A stretch of 64,000 bases of DNA from Heterobilharzia americana (GCA_944470555.2 OX104134.1:57341890-57405889), one strand, 5' to 3'. Counted from the stretch's first letter, positions 48,107-60,895 are shown. The notes: generated from the sequence alone by a model not told the origin. Program-made: numbers and translations.

Positions 48107-50889
48107 GTAAGTAAGCTACAAATATCAAGAGTGCTATTTTACGCAAAATTACTTATTCACGGCTGAGAAATATTGGTAACAAATGTTAGGAATTTCGGCA
48201 TTAAAAATGTCAGTCTCTTGCATGGCTCTTTTCGTTGTGAAGAAACATGAATTAGAAAATTGATGACTGAATTTTAAAATAGATCTGATAGTTCAAAACA
48301 GCAATTTTAGTGAACGTGAATATCAATACTAGAACTGAGCCTTGTTTTAATGGCAAAATACATACCTCTTCAATAAACCTTCATTTTTTGTTCAAAAATT
48401 ACTACACTGGTTGATTGGAAAATGATTGCATAAATGTGAAACTTGGTAATTTTTGCGGGTACCGTACAAGTTGACCAACTTTTATTATCACTGTTGAAGT
48501 GCTGTGAACAAGTTCTCAGTGAAACCACTCAACTCATACACTTGAAGAATACAAACCATGTTAGAAAACACTCTTGGTATTGTCGTTTTCTCAAAAACAT
48601 GATGCATTTATATTAATTAACACTATGGGTCTATGGTTATAATGTTAAAGGGTATTTAAGAACTGGTCTTGTTACAAGCAAGTATCAACTAATAATCACT
48701 ATTAAAAAAATAGCTGAGACTCTCATTGCTTTAGCGTGATTTCGATTATACTTCACGAATTCATTGGAGGAATGGTTGAGTGCAGTCAATTTTAATCTGT
48801 TAAAATCTAGCTCAGAACAATATCCGACTATTCACGACTATTCACTAAAATATTTTTTTATATTCTCGCTTGCTGCATTGTAAAAGCAACAAATTATTTG
48901 AAATAAAATTCTACGTCGTCATGGTAACATGAATTCCGATGTGTTAACTGTCGTCACCTAACCACTCCACTGAAAGTTTTGGGTGTAGTTTGACAAACAC
49001 TCAGAAAGTATTCTAGGTAGCTCAGTTACGCTGTGCGAATTATGATAGATTTGAACAGGTTCGCTTAATAGCTTGGTTATAGAGTTTTTCGCAGCTGATA
49101 ATGTAATAGTATCCTCTAAGCCTGAAGACATCATGATTTTTGATTTCCCCAGGTCTAACCTTAACTAAAAATGTACATTATGCATAACGATCTCATAGAC
49201 GAAGACTAACTGGTTAGTAAGTTGACTCAAGGGGATTATTTATCAAAAACATGTTTCTCATGTTATCAGCATGAAAACAGGTAAAATTATATTTGATTGA
49301 TCAAAAAATGCAACGGTTACTGTAATACATTTTGAGTGTTCTGGATTCGCTTGTGGTAACTGCATTTGATAATGTCCAGTAAATCTGTTGTTGTCGAAGT
49401 TTCCTGCAAGGAATGGTAGATAGAATCGCATATTAACCAAGTAAACAGTGGTCAGGACACTTCCATCTCGTTTACAATGTTAAATGTACTGTGTTCGATA
49501 GTTGGTAGGCTCTTAAATTGTCCCTGTGCATCTCCAATTTTGCCGCTTAAATGTAGGTATTTCGTCCAGTTCAAATCTGACATCAACAGGTCTCGGTCTC
49601 ATCTATTGAGTTCTATGGTTTACACCACATTTGACAAATATCAAAACACCAAAAAAATCCTTATTGCTCTTATTATCATATTTCATATGTGTTAGTTGTA
49701 TTCGAATCGACTTCAATCAAAACAATTAACCTCCAAACTAATTTTTCCTCAAATTTTATCAAAGTGTCATGGACGTTCACGTTGATACTTAATTTATGAG
49801 TAAAGTGTTTAACATGCGTTTTATATTTCAATTAAAAAATATTTTGTTTTCAAATTTACAGTTAATATGAATTGGAGTTGAAGTTGATTGTTATTCTGAA
49901 GTTTTGCAATATCTGCAGTATACTTCTAACAAAAAAATGTTTCGTCCATAAGCGGTTAGTATGACTCTGGTAACTAAATAAGAGTTTCTCCCTTCACATT
50001 AGGCTTTAGGTGTATGCGTAAACTGAAAATAAATTTACCAGTGTTCTGATTTCTTAGACATAAAGGTGCTCATATATTGACAAAGTCAGAAAGATTTACA
50101 TTGTTCCGTTCGTTGATTCTGCTATCAGTTGCTGATTTATACACCAATCTACTGCTGACCGCATGTGAACGTCAAAAAAAGTGCAAGTGATCAGAATAAA
50201 TTAAAGACAATACAGTTGGCTTTCTACGGGATCAATGAATATTGCAAACTACAATCTATTTAAATGTCATGCATTCAAGCCCATATTAGGTGGCCTTTTC
50301 CAAAATTCAAATTAAGCAGTAGGATAGCATATGGAGAATGTAATGAGCTCATTTCAGTTGAATATTAACGTGGCAACGAAAGTCACCCCACACCTAATAT
50401 TTTATGAATGTTTGTTTCATCCGCTATTACTGGATACAGTGCAATACATCTGAAATCTCATGAACGAATTTACTCATTTGCTAACAAATTTGAAGTTAAC
50501 TTGTATAATATTATTTTTCCACATTTTGGAGACATAACTTTTCATTATCACATTTGCGTTTTCGATTCAATTTGTAGCAAATACGCATTAAGTGAGTAGT
50601 CATTTGCTAATTACTAAGTAAATTCATAAATACAATGTGTTTATTTCATTTTCAAACTGCGTTTGACAGGTTTTTTACAGTATGAAATGTGCGTGCTATG
50701 TTGCGAAAAAGAGTATAAAAATTTTAATGTTTAGTGATCTCTGATTAATAACTTAGTCAAACTTGTCAATATACTGTTCTGTATTAGGTTTAAACATGCA
50801 GCTTAAAAATTTGTTTGTTAAGCACTACATGGGTGTACGTAAAAATATCAAATTTTCTACTTATTTTAATGTTTTCAAAACCTTCACAG
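48107..50889. other. Unassigned AT-rich sequence
   Basis: Open stretches at 49258-49440 (minus), 49477-49695 and 50408-50599 have no domains or splice borders. It could be intron of the gene whose exons start at 50.9 kb. Confidence 0.35.
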
Positions 50890-51007
50890 AATTTTGACGA
50901 TTATCAATACAAGGACTTTGGCTGTGGTTTAAGTGATAAAAATGGAGAAATTTTGGAATACATTCTAAGTGAGATGAACAAACATTCGCCTAGAAGATAT
51001 ACTTATC
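50890..51007 (+). CDS. Candidate internal exon, unrecognised host gene
   Basis: A good acceptor (GTTTTCAAAACCTTCACAG) is followed by a fully open phase-0 frame, NFDDYQYKDFGCGLSDKNGE and on through EYILSEMNKHSPRRYTY, then a near-consensus donor (ATC|GTAAGT) leaving phase 1. The peptide is acidic then basic, without hydrophobic segments. Both splice sites are strong and composition is higher in G and C than the flanks, so this is the best single exon in the window. No domain is recognised. Confidence 0.6.
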
Positions 51008-51307
51008 GTAAGTTTTGTGTGAATGTTTCATTTCTGAATATTATTTATACCTCCATGTCGATAGCTTGGTTTTGTGATGTGTAGGACTTTTTATTTTTCA
51101 CAAGATGTCACTCATTTCTGAAAGAGGATTCCTCTTCTTCAAAATAAATGACATTGCTGTCGCGTTTTGTTAATCGTAAACCGTAGTGTTTTCAAAACTG
51201 ACATCATAGTTTTGATTTGCTCACTATATTTTAGTTACTGTTTCGGCACAGGAACTACATATGTCATCTTCAGACTTACTGAATATTTACAGTGTTTTCA
51301 ACTATAG

Positions 51308-51373
51308 TTAGGAAGTTGTATGAACAATCATTTGTTTGAAGCTAGGACTGCTTTCAAAATGTCAACGGAAGAG
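51308..51373 (+). CDS. Candidate small exon, boundaries ambiguous
   Basis: Ends at a strong donor (GAG|GTAAGC at 51374). With the acceptor TTTTCAACTATAG it is 66 bases, open in phase 0 (LGSCMNNHLFEARTAFKMST...). With the acceptor GTTTGAAGCTAG it is 28 bases (51346-51373) and runs from phase 1 to phase 2, which fits the exon at 50890 on the left and the exon at 59783 on the right. I cannot choose between these by eye. Confidence 0.35.
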
Positions 51374-52113
51374 GTAAGCATTATTTGGTATTCAAAAAAA
51401 GACAGTGGTCAGTTGGGTGGTTTGTAAGGAACTGTTTGGTTTCTAAACCCTTTTCATCAATCACTGAAATCAAACAGAAAAAAGCAAAAAATAGTAAACC
51501 CCTGAATGTTTGTTCTGTCCTTAACTTAGAGTTATCAGCAATGTGGACTATGCCTAAACTGAGAATCGTGTGAAAACCTGTCATCTTTCGTGCAGAACAA
51601 ATCACTATTGACTAAACTGCGTACGGCTTTCTTTTCTAACTGCAGAAGAAAACTAATGTGTACATTTCACAAAAAGATTGTTCGCCATTCATAAAACTGT
51701 ATATATTCACAATAACTGTTAAAGTATTTATGCTTTTTATAATTTAATCAACAAATGTCTGTCGTTGGTTTCTAAAATTACTGACGAAAACCTGAATTTT
51801 ATCGTCATACTTGCCTTCAAGATATTGAGACAGCAAGCTAGCTAAGAAATTCTGGTTGGCAACCATTCCTGTTTAGTGGCATTAGAGAAGTTATTTATGA
51901 TTTATGCTTTTTTACAAGTTCTTTAATAACACTGTATACAAACCCCTCCCACTTCTGATATCTCTAAAATGTTCATCATATCGTTGTATAATTAGTTGAC
52001 TTTTGAGTAGTCTTAAATACTTCATCAAATTTCGCCAGTTCGGTTAGCCTATATCCTTCTTTTCTTCTGTTGCAATCAAAACATTCTTATTAATTTATAA
52101 AAGTCGGTTGTCT
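51374..52113. other. Unassigned sequence
   Basis: Open stretches on both strands over 51381-51605 are mutual shadows without a domain. Probably intron. Confidence 0.35.
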
Positions 52114-52211
52114 ATCACGCTTTTCATCGGAAACATTGTGATGTACTGGTTGTATTGTATCTGAGGATTATCCGTGAAATACGTACATGTCGGTTCTACT
52201 ACCACTATTTT
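52114..52211 (+). repeat. Direct repeat flanking a foldback, copy 1
   Basis: Shares ATCACGCTTTTCATC, AACATTGTG, TTGTATCT and the block CCGTGAAATAC with 52590-52685 in the same order and orientation, 476 bases apart, at roughly 75-80 percent identity by eye. Confidence 0.65.
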
Positions 52212-52368
52212 TGCATGCTGATTCGGCCGGTAATAATCTTTTGGCCTACATAAACTATTCTCCAAAGAATTAGTCATTGAATTATACTAATTTATGTGAA
52301 CAATGATCATGATTTGACCGGATAATACCACAAATATTAGGCGCTGAATAAAAAGTTAGCACCAAATG

Positions 52369-52544
52369 TAGTTTGTAGTTGTGTAAGTCATAGAGTGTCT
52401 GGAACGAAATAATTCAGCTATTCGTACGAAAGTCTGGTCCGAGTTTCTAGAGAGAAACAACATTAGGACTTCGGACCAGACTTCCGTGCAAAAAAGCTGA
52501 TATTTCGTTTCAAACATTCTGTGACTTAAACAAATACAAACTAT
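52369..52544. repeat. Foldback element (inverted repeat, ~74 bp arms)
   Basis: The left arm 52369-52442 pairs with the right arm 52471-52544 across a 28-base spacer. Landmarks: GTAGTTTGTAGTTGTGTAAG / CTTAAACAAATACAAACTAT, GTCTGGAACGAAAT / ATTTCGTTTCAAAC, and an 11-base perfect AAGTCTGGTCC / GGACCAGACTT. It has no coding capacity. The transcript would fold into a long hairpin. It sits between two direct repeats. Confidence 0.75.
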
Positions 52545-52589
52545 ATCTAATTATTCTGCTGTTGATCACGTATTACGGCTGAATAACAG

Positions 52590-52685
52590 ATCACGCTTTT
52601 CATCAAAAACATTGTGAATTACTGTTTGAATTGTATCTAAGGAGAATCCATGAAATACTTATCTTAGTACCACCTTTCTTGCTTT
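52590..52685 (+). repeat. Direct repeat flanking a foldback, copy 2
   Basis: Second copy of 52114-52211. The pair brackets the foldback at 52369-52544 with about 160 bases on the left and 45 on the right. This could be a tandem duplication of host sequence or long terminal sequence of a composite element. Confidence 0.65.
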
Positions 52686-54149
52686 TCTCAAGTTTGTTAA
52701 AAAGAAAAATGTATGATGAGTGAATGGGTATATATATGTTTTCTTCGTGTGACGTCTGCACTGAAGCTTACTGCTACTTTAATCAAGAAACTTTTCAGGA
52801 ATGCTGAGTAGTGATCATGTCTACATGTGCTAAAATCTCTGAAGACTATTCACATTAGTTGAATTCCATTCAGGAAAAACAGTTTAGTAATTGTAGACCG
52901 TAAGAAACTGTACTTGAAATCGTTAAATTTTTAGCAAATGTGTCCGTTCATCATTTACGAAGTAAATACGTCGTTACACATCCGTTTCCTATTGTTTCCT
53001 GTGAATGTTTGGTGATTTTATGTCTTTTTCTCTTAATTATTTAGTAATCTGAAGTAGAATTTAAATTTCCCAGGGATTCTCTTATTTATGGTCAGTACAG
53101 TTCTGAAATTTATGGTCGTTTTCCTCACGTTTTTTCTTCCATCCAAACGGTTTGTAAGCTTATACATAATGCAGTCTGAAATTTAAACAAGTACTATTGG
53201 ATAAGATAAAAATGTTGTAAGGCGTTTCTGAGCTAATTTTGGAAGAAAAAACGAGTTCATTGGTAATAAATCAATCGAGCATGTGTGATAAGTTTTATGA
53301 AAGAACTATTTTAAGTAGTCATATAATGCATTTGAAAGAGAAGAAGGCTAAGTACTAAGATAAGTGGTTAGTTTGGTATTTGATATACACAATATTGTTT
53401 TCCTATGAAGCCAGTATGTTTTTGGACTTCTTGGGTAATTCTTCGTCTTCAAGGCAAACAGCTATTTGTTTCATAAGATACTGCGTAATCATCCAGTTAC
53501 GTCCCTACTTTTGGATGTGATGGGAATTTCTGATTTTTTTGAATGTTTTGCAACACTTTTTCCATGCGCAGGACTTTGAAGGAAGCGTTGGAAAGAAAAA
53601 CGTAGCTTATATAAGCTCTCATATGAGTTTATTACAGTTAACGTTTGACGTTTTCTAAATATATCTAAAGCTCTTACTTCCCATTCGTCCCGCAAAACCT
53701 AATTGACCTTTTTAGTGAATAAGATACCCACTTGAAAGACAGGTGGCTTTGAATGCCTAATCACTCTATACTTTTGATATTTTTGATCAAGATTCTTTTT
53801 AGTGCAGACTGTGCTGCAAAATAAAAACACGTATCTATTAACGGAACAGGAGTGTCCCTAAAACCTGTGAAAGAACTATGATCTGTAAAAAAATCAATTA
53901 TTTGTTCAGTCATCTGTCTTTAGCCTTTTTGACAAATATTTCTCTTCAAAGAGAAATCATTCTATTAGCAGTTTGTTCATGAATGTATAGTGAAAAAGAA
54001 TAGAACATTCCGAATTAATCACTAGTCAAAGGCCAATATAAGTGGCATCCCAAATAGAAAGTTAAGAAATGGGTAAATAAACAAAATGATTACAAATAAA
54101 AATAAAAATAGTTTCATCATATGTGGGTTGCTTAGATTGATCGGTAAAT
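52686..54149. other. Unassigned sequence
   Basis: A 68-codon minus-strand open stretch at 53489-53695 has no domain. No repeats recognised. Confidence 0.35.
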
Positions 54150-55440
54150 TACGATGACCATGGCGAAGAGAGAGGCTGTACATAATTCTTTTGAACGCAT
54201 AATGATGGTTTGAAGTTATGAATTGCTAATGCTTCAGCTATGCGCAGATATCTTAGTCCCAAGGACTTATCAAAAGAAGCCAAATGTCCTGAGCATACTA
54301 AGTGTTCTGTTACAGAGTTGGGGATGTATTTCCATTCCTCCTTTGTCAGCCAAGTTTGATAGTGTTCACGAGTATATCATATAGGCTATCAAATTGTACG
54401 GCCAATATACACGGCTCGACAGGAGAAGGTAAACTTATATGCATACTGATGTGGCCTAGTGCTCTGGTTTATCGTTTGCGTGCTTTTTATGATAGCAGAA
54501 TGTGATTCTAAGATTGACAGCAAAGAAAGTTATGTTTGTGGACCTTGATAGTCTGGTTCTAAGTATATCTGCCGCATTATCTCCCTTGAATTCGAGGTTT
54601 AGTAGTAAAATCTGTTTTGGAGCAGTATGCACGGGTACTGTGGCTCTTTTTGGTTTCCGATTCTTATCTGTAAATTTCAGTGGATATCCATTTTTCATTA
54701 GGATTTCTCACAAGCTTTCTAGTTCATCATGGATGGTTTCCTTTGTGCATATTCTTAGTATTCTTGGGAACAGTAGATCAATAAGATTCCACTTTCTACT
54801 TAAGAGCACAGCCTCATAAACTAATAAACCGCCTGCTCCAAGTGGGTTTTCTGTAAATAGATCTCTGAGTCAATTGTCGTCTTTTGTTTGAAGTTGAATG
54901 TCAAGCAAGTGAAATTCCAAGTCCGATTTTTCTTCTAGATTAAATTCGATAACTGGATGAGGACTACTAAAGTTTTGAAGCAGATTTTCGACATATATAT
55001 TCTCTTCACAACTAATAAAGATATCATTTCTGTATCTTTTGTGGAAATGAATGAGGCTCACTGATTACTTTCGACAGTGTTGTGTCTTCTTAGCTTGCCA
55101 TAAGGCAGTCAGCTAGGAGGAGTCCTAGAGGCGGATCCATTCCCACACCGTCTGTCTGTCTGTCTTCAGATTTTGTTGTTAAATCTAAGTGGTACGTTGA
55201 AATTACGTCTGAGAAGTTCTTTTCTATACTGATTTGGAGTACCAATGTTTAATTTACTGTACCAAATGAAGTCTCATAGGAAGAAAATGGCTTTCCTTAC
55301 TGGGACATTTTTAAATAATGAGATGACATTCAGAGTAACCATCTACTCCCCTGACAGACTGACACTTTTACCAAATCAACAAAGCGAAATGTATCCCGCA
55401 GGGTGTGTTTTGAAAATTTGTTCTTCACTGTATCTAATAC
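54150..55440 (-). pseudogene. Penelope-like element with GIY-YIG, decayed
   Basis: Minus-strand frames give, in order: FKNVPVRKAI (near 55290); KLNIGTPNQYRKELLRRNFN; TDGVGMDPPLGLLLAD (about 55111-55158); KRYRNDIFISCEE with motif C as YRND (55023-55034), so the first catalytic aspartate is Asn; IEFNLEEKSDLEFHLLDIQL; ILRICTKETIHDELESL; KNGYPLKFTDKNRKPKRATV (from 54692); LEFKGDNAADILRTRLSR; the GIY-YIG core CRAVYIGRT (54394-54421); HLVCSGHLASFDKS; and RYLRIAEALAIHNFKP with LCVQKNYVQPL near the end at about 54170. A few stops and shifts separate the blocks. The GIY-YIG region is the best preserved of all copies. Plus-strand open frames here are antisense shadows. Confidence 0.8.
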
Positions 55441-57114
55441 CTTGACGAGCCATATCGCAAGTGGATGGTTAGTAGAATTATGAATGCTGTGCAATATCAT
55501 CTGGATTACCTTTTATGAAGCTCGTGTCACTGACACAATGGAAGCAAAGTATAAATCTGTAAATGCAAGACAAACATATCATCAATTTTCATCATTTTGA
55601 TTCATAGTGCTTCCATAAAATAGACCGCATACAGACCCAGTGCTTCAACAGTTTTCGATTTATGAGTGAATAAATGACTCTCCACTGGAGCCTCATCAAC
55701 AGTTTCTGATGGCAACTTAGCATAAAAATGATAGTGATTCGTCAATCAACAGCATTAACAAGCCAAAGAATATGATTCAGCATACAGAAAGAATATAGAG
55801 ATATTTGCTTCAATTCATATTAAATGGAAATAATCAGGTGGCATATAAAAAGCCAAAACTTACATAAAGTATGTGTATATTATTCTTAAAGCAATTTCTT
55901 TGTAAGGATCTTTGTTTTATCAATTATGTACTCCTAATTGATGAAATATGTAGATTACAAGGATACAATAAATATTCTGAGAAGTTCGTAATATTTATTA
56001 ATCTGTATGTTATGCCATACCACTGATTGTTTTCGATTTTGTTGCCAAACTCATTTTTCAATATTGTCAAAGCTGAACAGAAAGTTTTAAACTGAGTTTA
56101 GTTCAGAAAGCAGTAGTAGTTCCATAATCATATTACTTAATGATTCTATAAAATGATTTATCACAGTTCAGTATCAACCAGAAAGCTTTTATCGTCGTTC
56201 AGCAATAATTGTTTTTTACTTGGTATTGTTCTATGATAATGTTTGATTTAGAAAAGCATTAGTAAAAACTAATGTAACACACATCCTTAAATAGAAATAC
56301 AGTTTAGTGTACGTCACAATACAATATTTTGGCCTTAACTGTATTGGATACAAGAGGTCTATCGTGGTAAGCACTATTGATGTCATAATTTTATGCACAG
56401 AAATTCAACTGTTGGGTTAGCACTGGGAAAAACAACCATGTTCATATTGGTTCTCTAAAGGTTATATGCCTGAAAACCAGGAATGCCTTTGGAATTTATT
56501 ATATTTTGGACAATCTTGATTAGACGAGAGTAGTTTCATGCAGACGTTTGGTCAATAGATGAGTTTTGTAATCTAAGAAATTAGTTTTCTGAATGTATAT
56601 TTAGAGCAGACAAGATGTAAGTATTCTTCTACACGGAGCATTCTTGTCCTTTTGTACAAATGAGGATTATTTTGATATCAAAAACCAAAAGTCATCTGTC
56701 ATTATAATTTTTCGCATCATTCTTCATAATTCTGCCAGTGTTAACGATATAGCACGATGAAATTTGCTACTAGTCTCCGAAAAAATGTACTTTACCTGTG
56801 ATAACCTCAATACTTAATTACGTAAAGGTTAACTATAAGGTAGAGCAAACGTCGTAGAGAATCGTCATAACCATTCACTTCCAAATGAAATTCTTGGATT
56901 CAATTACTAACTCTCATTTCATCTCTGCCCTTAAGGTAATTCAATTAAAGTGTCCGTAACCACATTAGGGTGACTCAATGCTAAGTTCACTACTGTACAT
57001 AAAATTAGCATTAAAAATCCTTCAGAAGTAAGATTGTAGTCTTCTTTAGTGACCTTCTAAAGTTTTGAGATGTGACTGATAAAAAAATATCAATTTTGAA
57101 TTATTTTTGAACAG
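55441..57114. other. Unassigned sequence
   Basis: The minus strand at 55590-55740 has a short protein-like stretch (KLPSETVDEAPVESHLFTHK) that might be further PLE or an exon, without splice support. The rest is AT-rich and featureless. Confidence 0.3.
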
Positions 57115-57210
57115 GGTGTACGAAAAACATTAGGTGATGTAATTTCTTTGGAACAAAGTCTTCCTAATATTCTCGATTCACCTTATATTTTCTCAATTTC
57201 CACTAAACAG
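57115..57210 (+). CDS. Candidate internal exon
   Basis: ATTATTTTTGAACAG precedes a 96-base stretch open only in phase 0 (GVRKTLGDVISLEQSLPNIL...), then CAG|GTAATT. The length is divisible by three. Its phases do not join directly to the exons at 50890 (ends phase 1) or 59783 (starts phase 2), so it needs further exons or belongs to an alternative transcript. No domain recognised. Confidence 0.35.
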
Positions 57211-59782
57211 GTAATTGTATGCGAAACTTACAACGATGAAAATACTATTTTCTAAATGTGATGTAATACTAATTAGAGGTGGAAAAACACAACGATATTG
57301 CCTAAAGCCATTCAGGCTGATGTAGCAGACTAATCAAAGTAACACAGACAACTAGAACTACAGATGAACTAAACCGAAAATGTGGCATCTAAAAGTGATG
57401 ACCTTCTCTTCAAAATACAGTTAGCAAAGAAAACTTGTTAAGTAGAACTACACAAGTACAAGATTTGGAAAGAAATAGTTTCGGGAGGTCTCTCTAAAAG
57501 GGAAAATCGTTATGATAGTTTACTCATTCAAGGTTCAGATTGAAATACTTAGCTGTATTTTCTTTTAATAAACTTAATTTTGAGTCAACAATGTCTAGAA
57601 ATCAATTGACTTTCAAAGATACAACTTTTTATGAGAAATTTAAAAGATGCTTATCTATGTGGAAGTGAAAGTAACTATGCAACCAGTTTACTTCAGACAA
57701 GATGATGTTAATTGCTTCTTTAGAAACTTTATGACGTCACAATTTATGACTACTGAAACTGAAGTGGTGTGTATAGCACGCACTTCCTGTGAAGGACATT
57801 CAGCAGTCAACAATCTAACTATATGTTTCAAACCTTTATTCCTGATTCCATAGCGCCGCCAAAATATTGCATAAAAAAGGCATCCCATTGGCAAACATGT
57901 GCCTAGTTCACCTAAGTACTTCGTTTGATATAAGTGTAGAACTTGAATACGTAAGAAATAATATTATGTTAGATTTTTTATTTGGTATGTAGCACACAGT
58001 GATGCAATATTGTTTACCGGATGACTTTCCAAACACAAGCTGCTTTTTACGACGATATCAAATTAGTTGTATAACTCATGGCATCTAACTTTTATAATTT
58101 CATCAACTGGTATTTTTTGTCCTCACTGATAGTAGAATTTATAATTTCCATAGAAAAAAGTGTTGTATCATTCCGATTACGCCTGCTGGGGTTTGATTTA
58201 ATGAACACAGAATCAGTTATTAATCTTCCTCTCCATGTGACCATATTAACCTTTATACAATATTCTGTCCCAATTCATTGTATGATCACATTACTGCAAG
58301 TCTTGCAATGGTTATGTTTCCTTCTGGATTATTGATCACAGTGAAGCTTATGATCCTAAATTTAGTCAAGTTCATTTGCTCAGATAATCTAACAGACCCC
58401 TGTCAGTTGGTTTAACCTATTTAATAGACCTCACAATCAGTGCATGAGATTCCAATGATTTAATTATTTCGTTTTAAAGGATCGACAAGTTGACAGAATT
58501 TATAGCAGACTTAGTCTGTAGGTTTAAATGTCAGCTTAATTTTGACATTACTGAGAATTCTACGTTGATGTTGTTACTCTCTGATATACTAACATAGAGG
58601 TTTTGTATTTGTTTTCTTTTTTGGTGTCATTACTCTTCAGTATACGTTTGCTACTCCACCTCATGTGCGTCCTTCTGGATTTTTTCGATAAACTCCAAAT
58701 TATAAATGTCGGGCAATAGAGCCTCATTTTATGTTTTATTGTTTGCTTTTATTCATTGATTCTCTATCATGCCTTCTAACTCCGTTAGTTAAACAACTTA
58801 CTTATCCTTCTTGAACTGATGTTGAATGTGATTAGCTAAAAGCTAGGTATACAGTTGGCATTGTTTACACTGCCATCTATTCTTCGTCTAATATCATATT
58901 TCAAAAAGGTTAATCATCCTTTGTCATTCTCTGGTCTATTAAAGAGTATGGTAACACCTGCTTCTAAGTTCATATATCCAAACAAATTGTCTTTAGGCTT
59001 CAATTTCAACATATTCAACGCTACTTACATATCTCTGTCATATATTAAGTCTAGAAACTAAGAACCCTGTAATTCTAACCATTCAAAAATATGTCTGCTG
59101 CAGTTGGAGATGTCAGCACCATTTACATTTGCTGTCAAAGTGTTTGCCTCTGAAAATTGAAAAGTGTTGAGGTCAGAGGCAGCTATGCACCTAAAATGAT
59201 GTCTTCAACTGATAACTTAGTTCCATGAGTAGGTAATGAGTTATTATTTAGCTGACTAGTGGCTACCTTGGTGCTACATGCATTGGTATCTAAATATGGA
59301 GTCTTGTCATATCGAAGTCAACAGTTTCTTATCATTTTCCGCGTGAAGATCACTGGATCTTTTTTAATTAGTAGGTACTGATTATGCTGGAATTTAAACT
59401 AGTTCTAGTGGCAAACAGTATTGATTCTGAATATTTGAATAGTTTATCTGCTGGCATATTTTTGGAGTCAAGTATTGGTCTAATGATATACCGTTTTTGT
59501 GAACTGATATTTAGTTGCTTTTCACTAAAAAAGAAACCGATTACTGTAAAGCCTTCGAATGGATTGAATTGAAAAGCAGAAAATATGGTCACGTTTCAGT
59601 TCTCAAATGGGGATATACGTCCAAGTTTAAATAGTGAAGGAATAGTGCTTCAGCTCACTGTATTTCCAAACCACTGTTAAAAACAAATCAGTCACTCACA
59701 AACCACTTCTTGTTACTTTTATCGGAACCTTATTCATACATACGCACTACTCAACCTTATTTCTGTATCTGTTTTAATTCAG
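57211..59782. other. Unassigned sequence with several open stretches
   Basis: The frame at 58855-59061, after a weak acceptor (GGTATACAG), and the frames on both strands at 59368-59592 look partly protein-like. None has two good splice borders. An 85-codon frame at 58078-58335 is hydrophobic and unsupported. A half-copy of the foldback family is listed separately. Confidence 0.3.
57969..58035 (+). repeat. Half-copy of the foldback family
   Basis: TTAGATT ... CACACAGTGATGC and ATATTGTTTACC match 22656-22730 closely and the left arm of the 8534-8834 foldback (CACACAGTG, GTATTGTTTACTG). Only one arm is present. Confidence 0.5.
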
Positions 59783-59971
59783 ACTGGATCTAAATACTTG
59801 TTTCTCCATTTTACTGAAAGGGTCTTTTCCAAAGAAAACAGCTCTTTCTCGTAATGGAATGCAAAATGCTGGTACTCAAGTTGTATGCAAACATAAATGC
59901 CACAGAGATGGAAAGTGTTCAGCAGTCGATGGTTGCTTATACTTATCCAACAACAACCAAGTAGACGCAAA
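59783..59971 (+). CDS. Candidate internal exon, cysteine-containing
   Basis: A strong acceptor (TCTGTATCTGTTTTAATTCAG) is followed by a frame entered in phase 2 that stays open for 62 codons (LDLNTCFSILLKGSFPKKTA ...), with a cysteine- and histidine-rich stretch CKHKCHRDGKCSAVDGC, to a near-consensus donor (AAA|GTAAGT) in phase 2. The other two frames have stops. It joins in frame to 60896-60938. The cysteine spacing (CX3CX5CX5C) does not match a domain I can name. Minus-strand frames over this region are shadows. Confidence 0.55.
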
Positions 59972-60895
59972 GTAAGTATAATAACTGATAAACAAATGTT
60001 TCAAATTAACCATTGTCATATTCTTCTCATAAAACCAAAAGAAGTAGACAGTAAGTGCTTGTGAAAATGCGGAAATACTAACTAATGTGTCTGTCACCTC
60101 AGGATATTCTTGAGTCTTTCTGTGCACAAATTAATATTCTAATGTAAGTTCTAGAGTTCCACAAGTGAATCTATGTTTATACATGTAATAAACACTAGGT
60201 TGCAGTACGATTTTTAGTTGTAAATGTTTATTTCAGAGAAATGTAAGTTTGAAGTTTGAATAACCAACTTTAATGAAAGAGGTGAGACGCAGATAATTAG
60301 GAAAAGTCTGAAGTATGACATGAAGGATGCGACCTATATTCACAGAATTGACACATTAATTTACAGGCATAAATTGTTTACTATAACATGGTTGTTTGTA
60401 ACTGTGTGGCAGTGAACATTCCAGTTGCTACGGCTGATTCTTGCATCTAAAAACTGTTATAGATAATTGTTATAACGTTATTGATCACTAAAACTAGTAT
60501 TAAGCAATGAGGTTTATGACATATCTGCTTCCAGCATAAATATGATATTTTAATCATACAGATAAAGAATGAACCTTCCATTGAGTAGGTTATTTGGGTA
60601 CTGCCAGTGTGTATCCTGATCTGGATTTTCTGAGAAAGAAATTTATTGTGATGTTAATTGTTCATGTGTTTTAAAAATGATGCCTTGATAAAATCGCTAT
60701 ATATATGAAACTGTGCTCAAAAAGGTCACAATACCTTAGTCGGCAAATATCTTCAGTGTTACTGTATCTGCTTTTTGAGTTTGTAAGAGCCAACACTTTT
60801 TCGGTCATGGTTAATCTAAGGTCTGTAATTGGTCTGAAGTTTATCATTTCATTTTCTTGGTCATTTTTAAAATGTTTTGATTTTCATCCATTCAG

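Noticed and set aside
54502..54819. 105-codon plus-strand open frame
   Set aside because: Antisense to the Penelope-like element whose minus-strand blocks are clearly readable; the same holds for 34726-35007.
58078..58335. 85-codon hydrophobic frame as a membrane protein
   Set aside because: AT-rich DNA yields such Phe/Leu/Ile-rich frames by chance; there are no splice borders and no domain.
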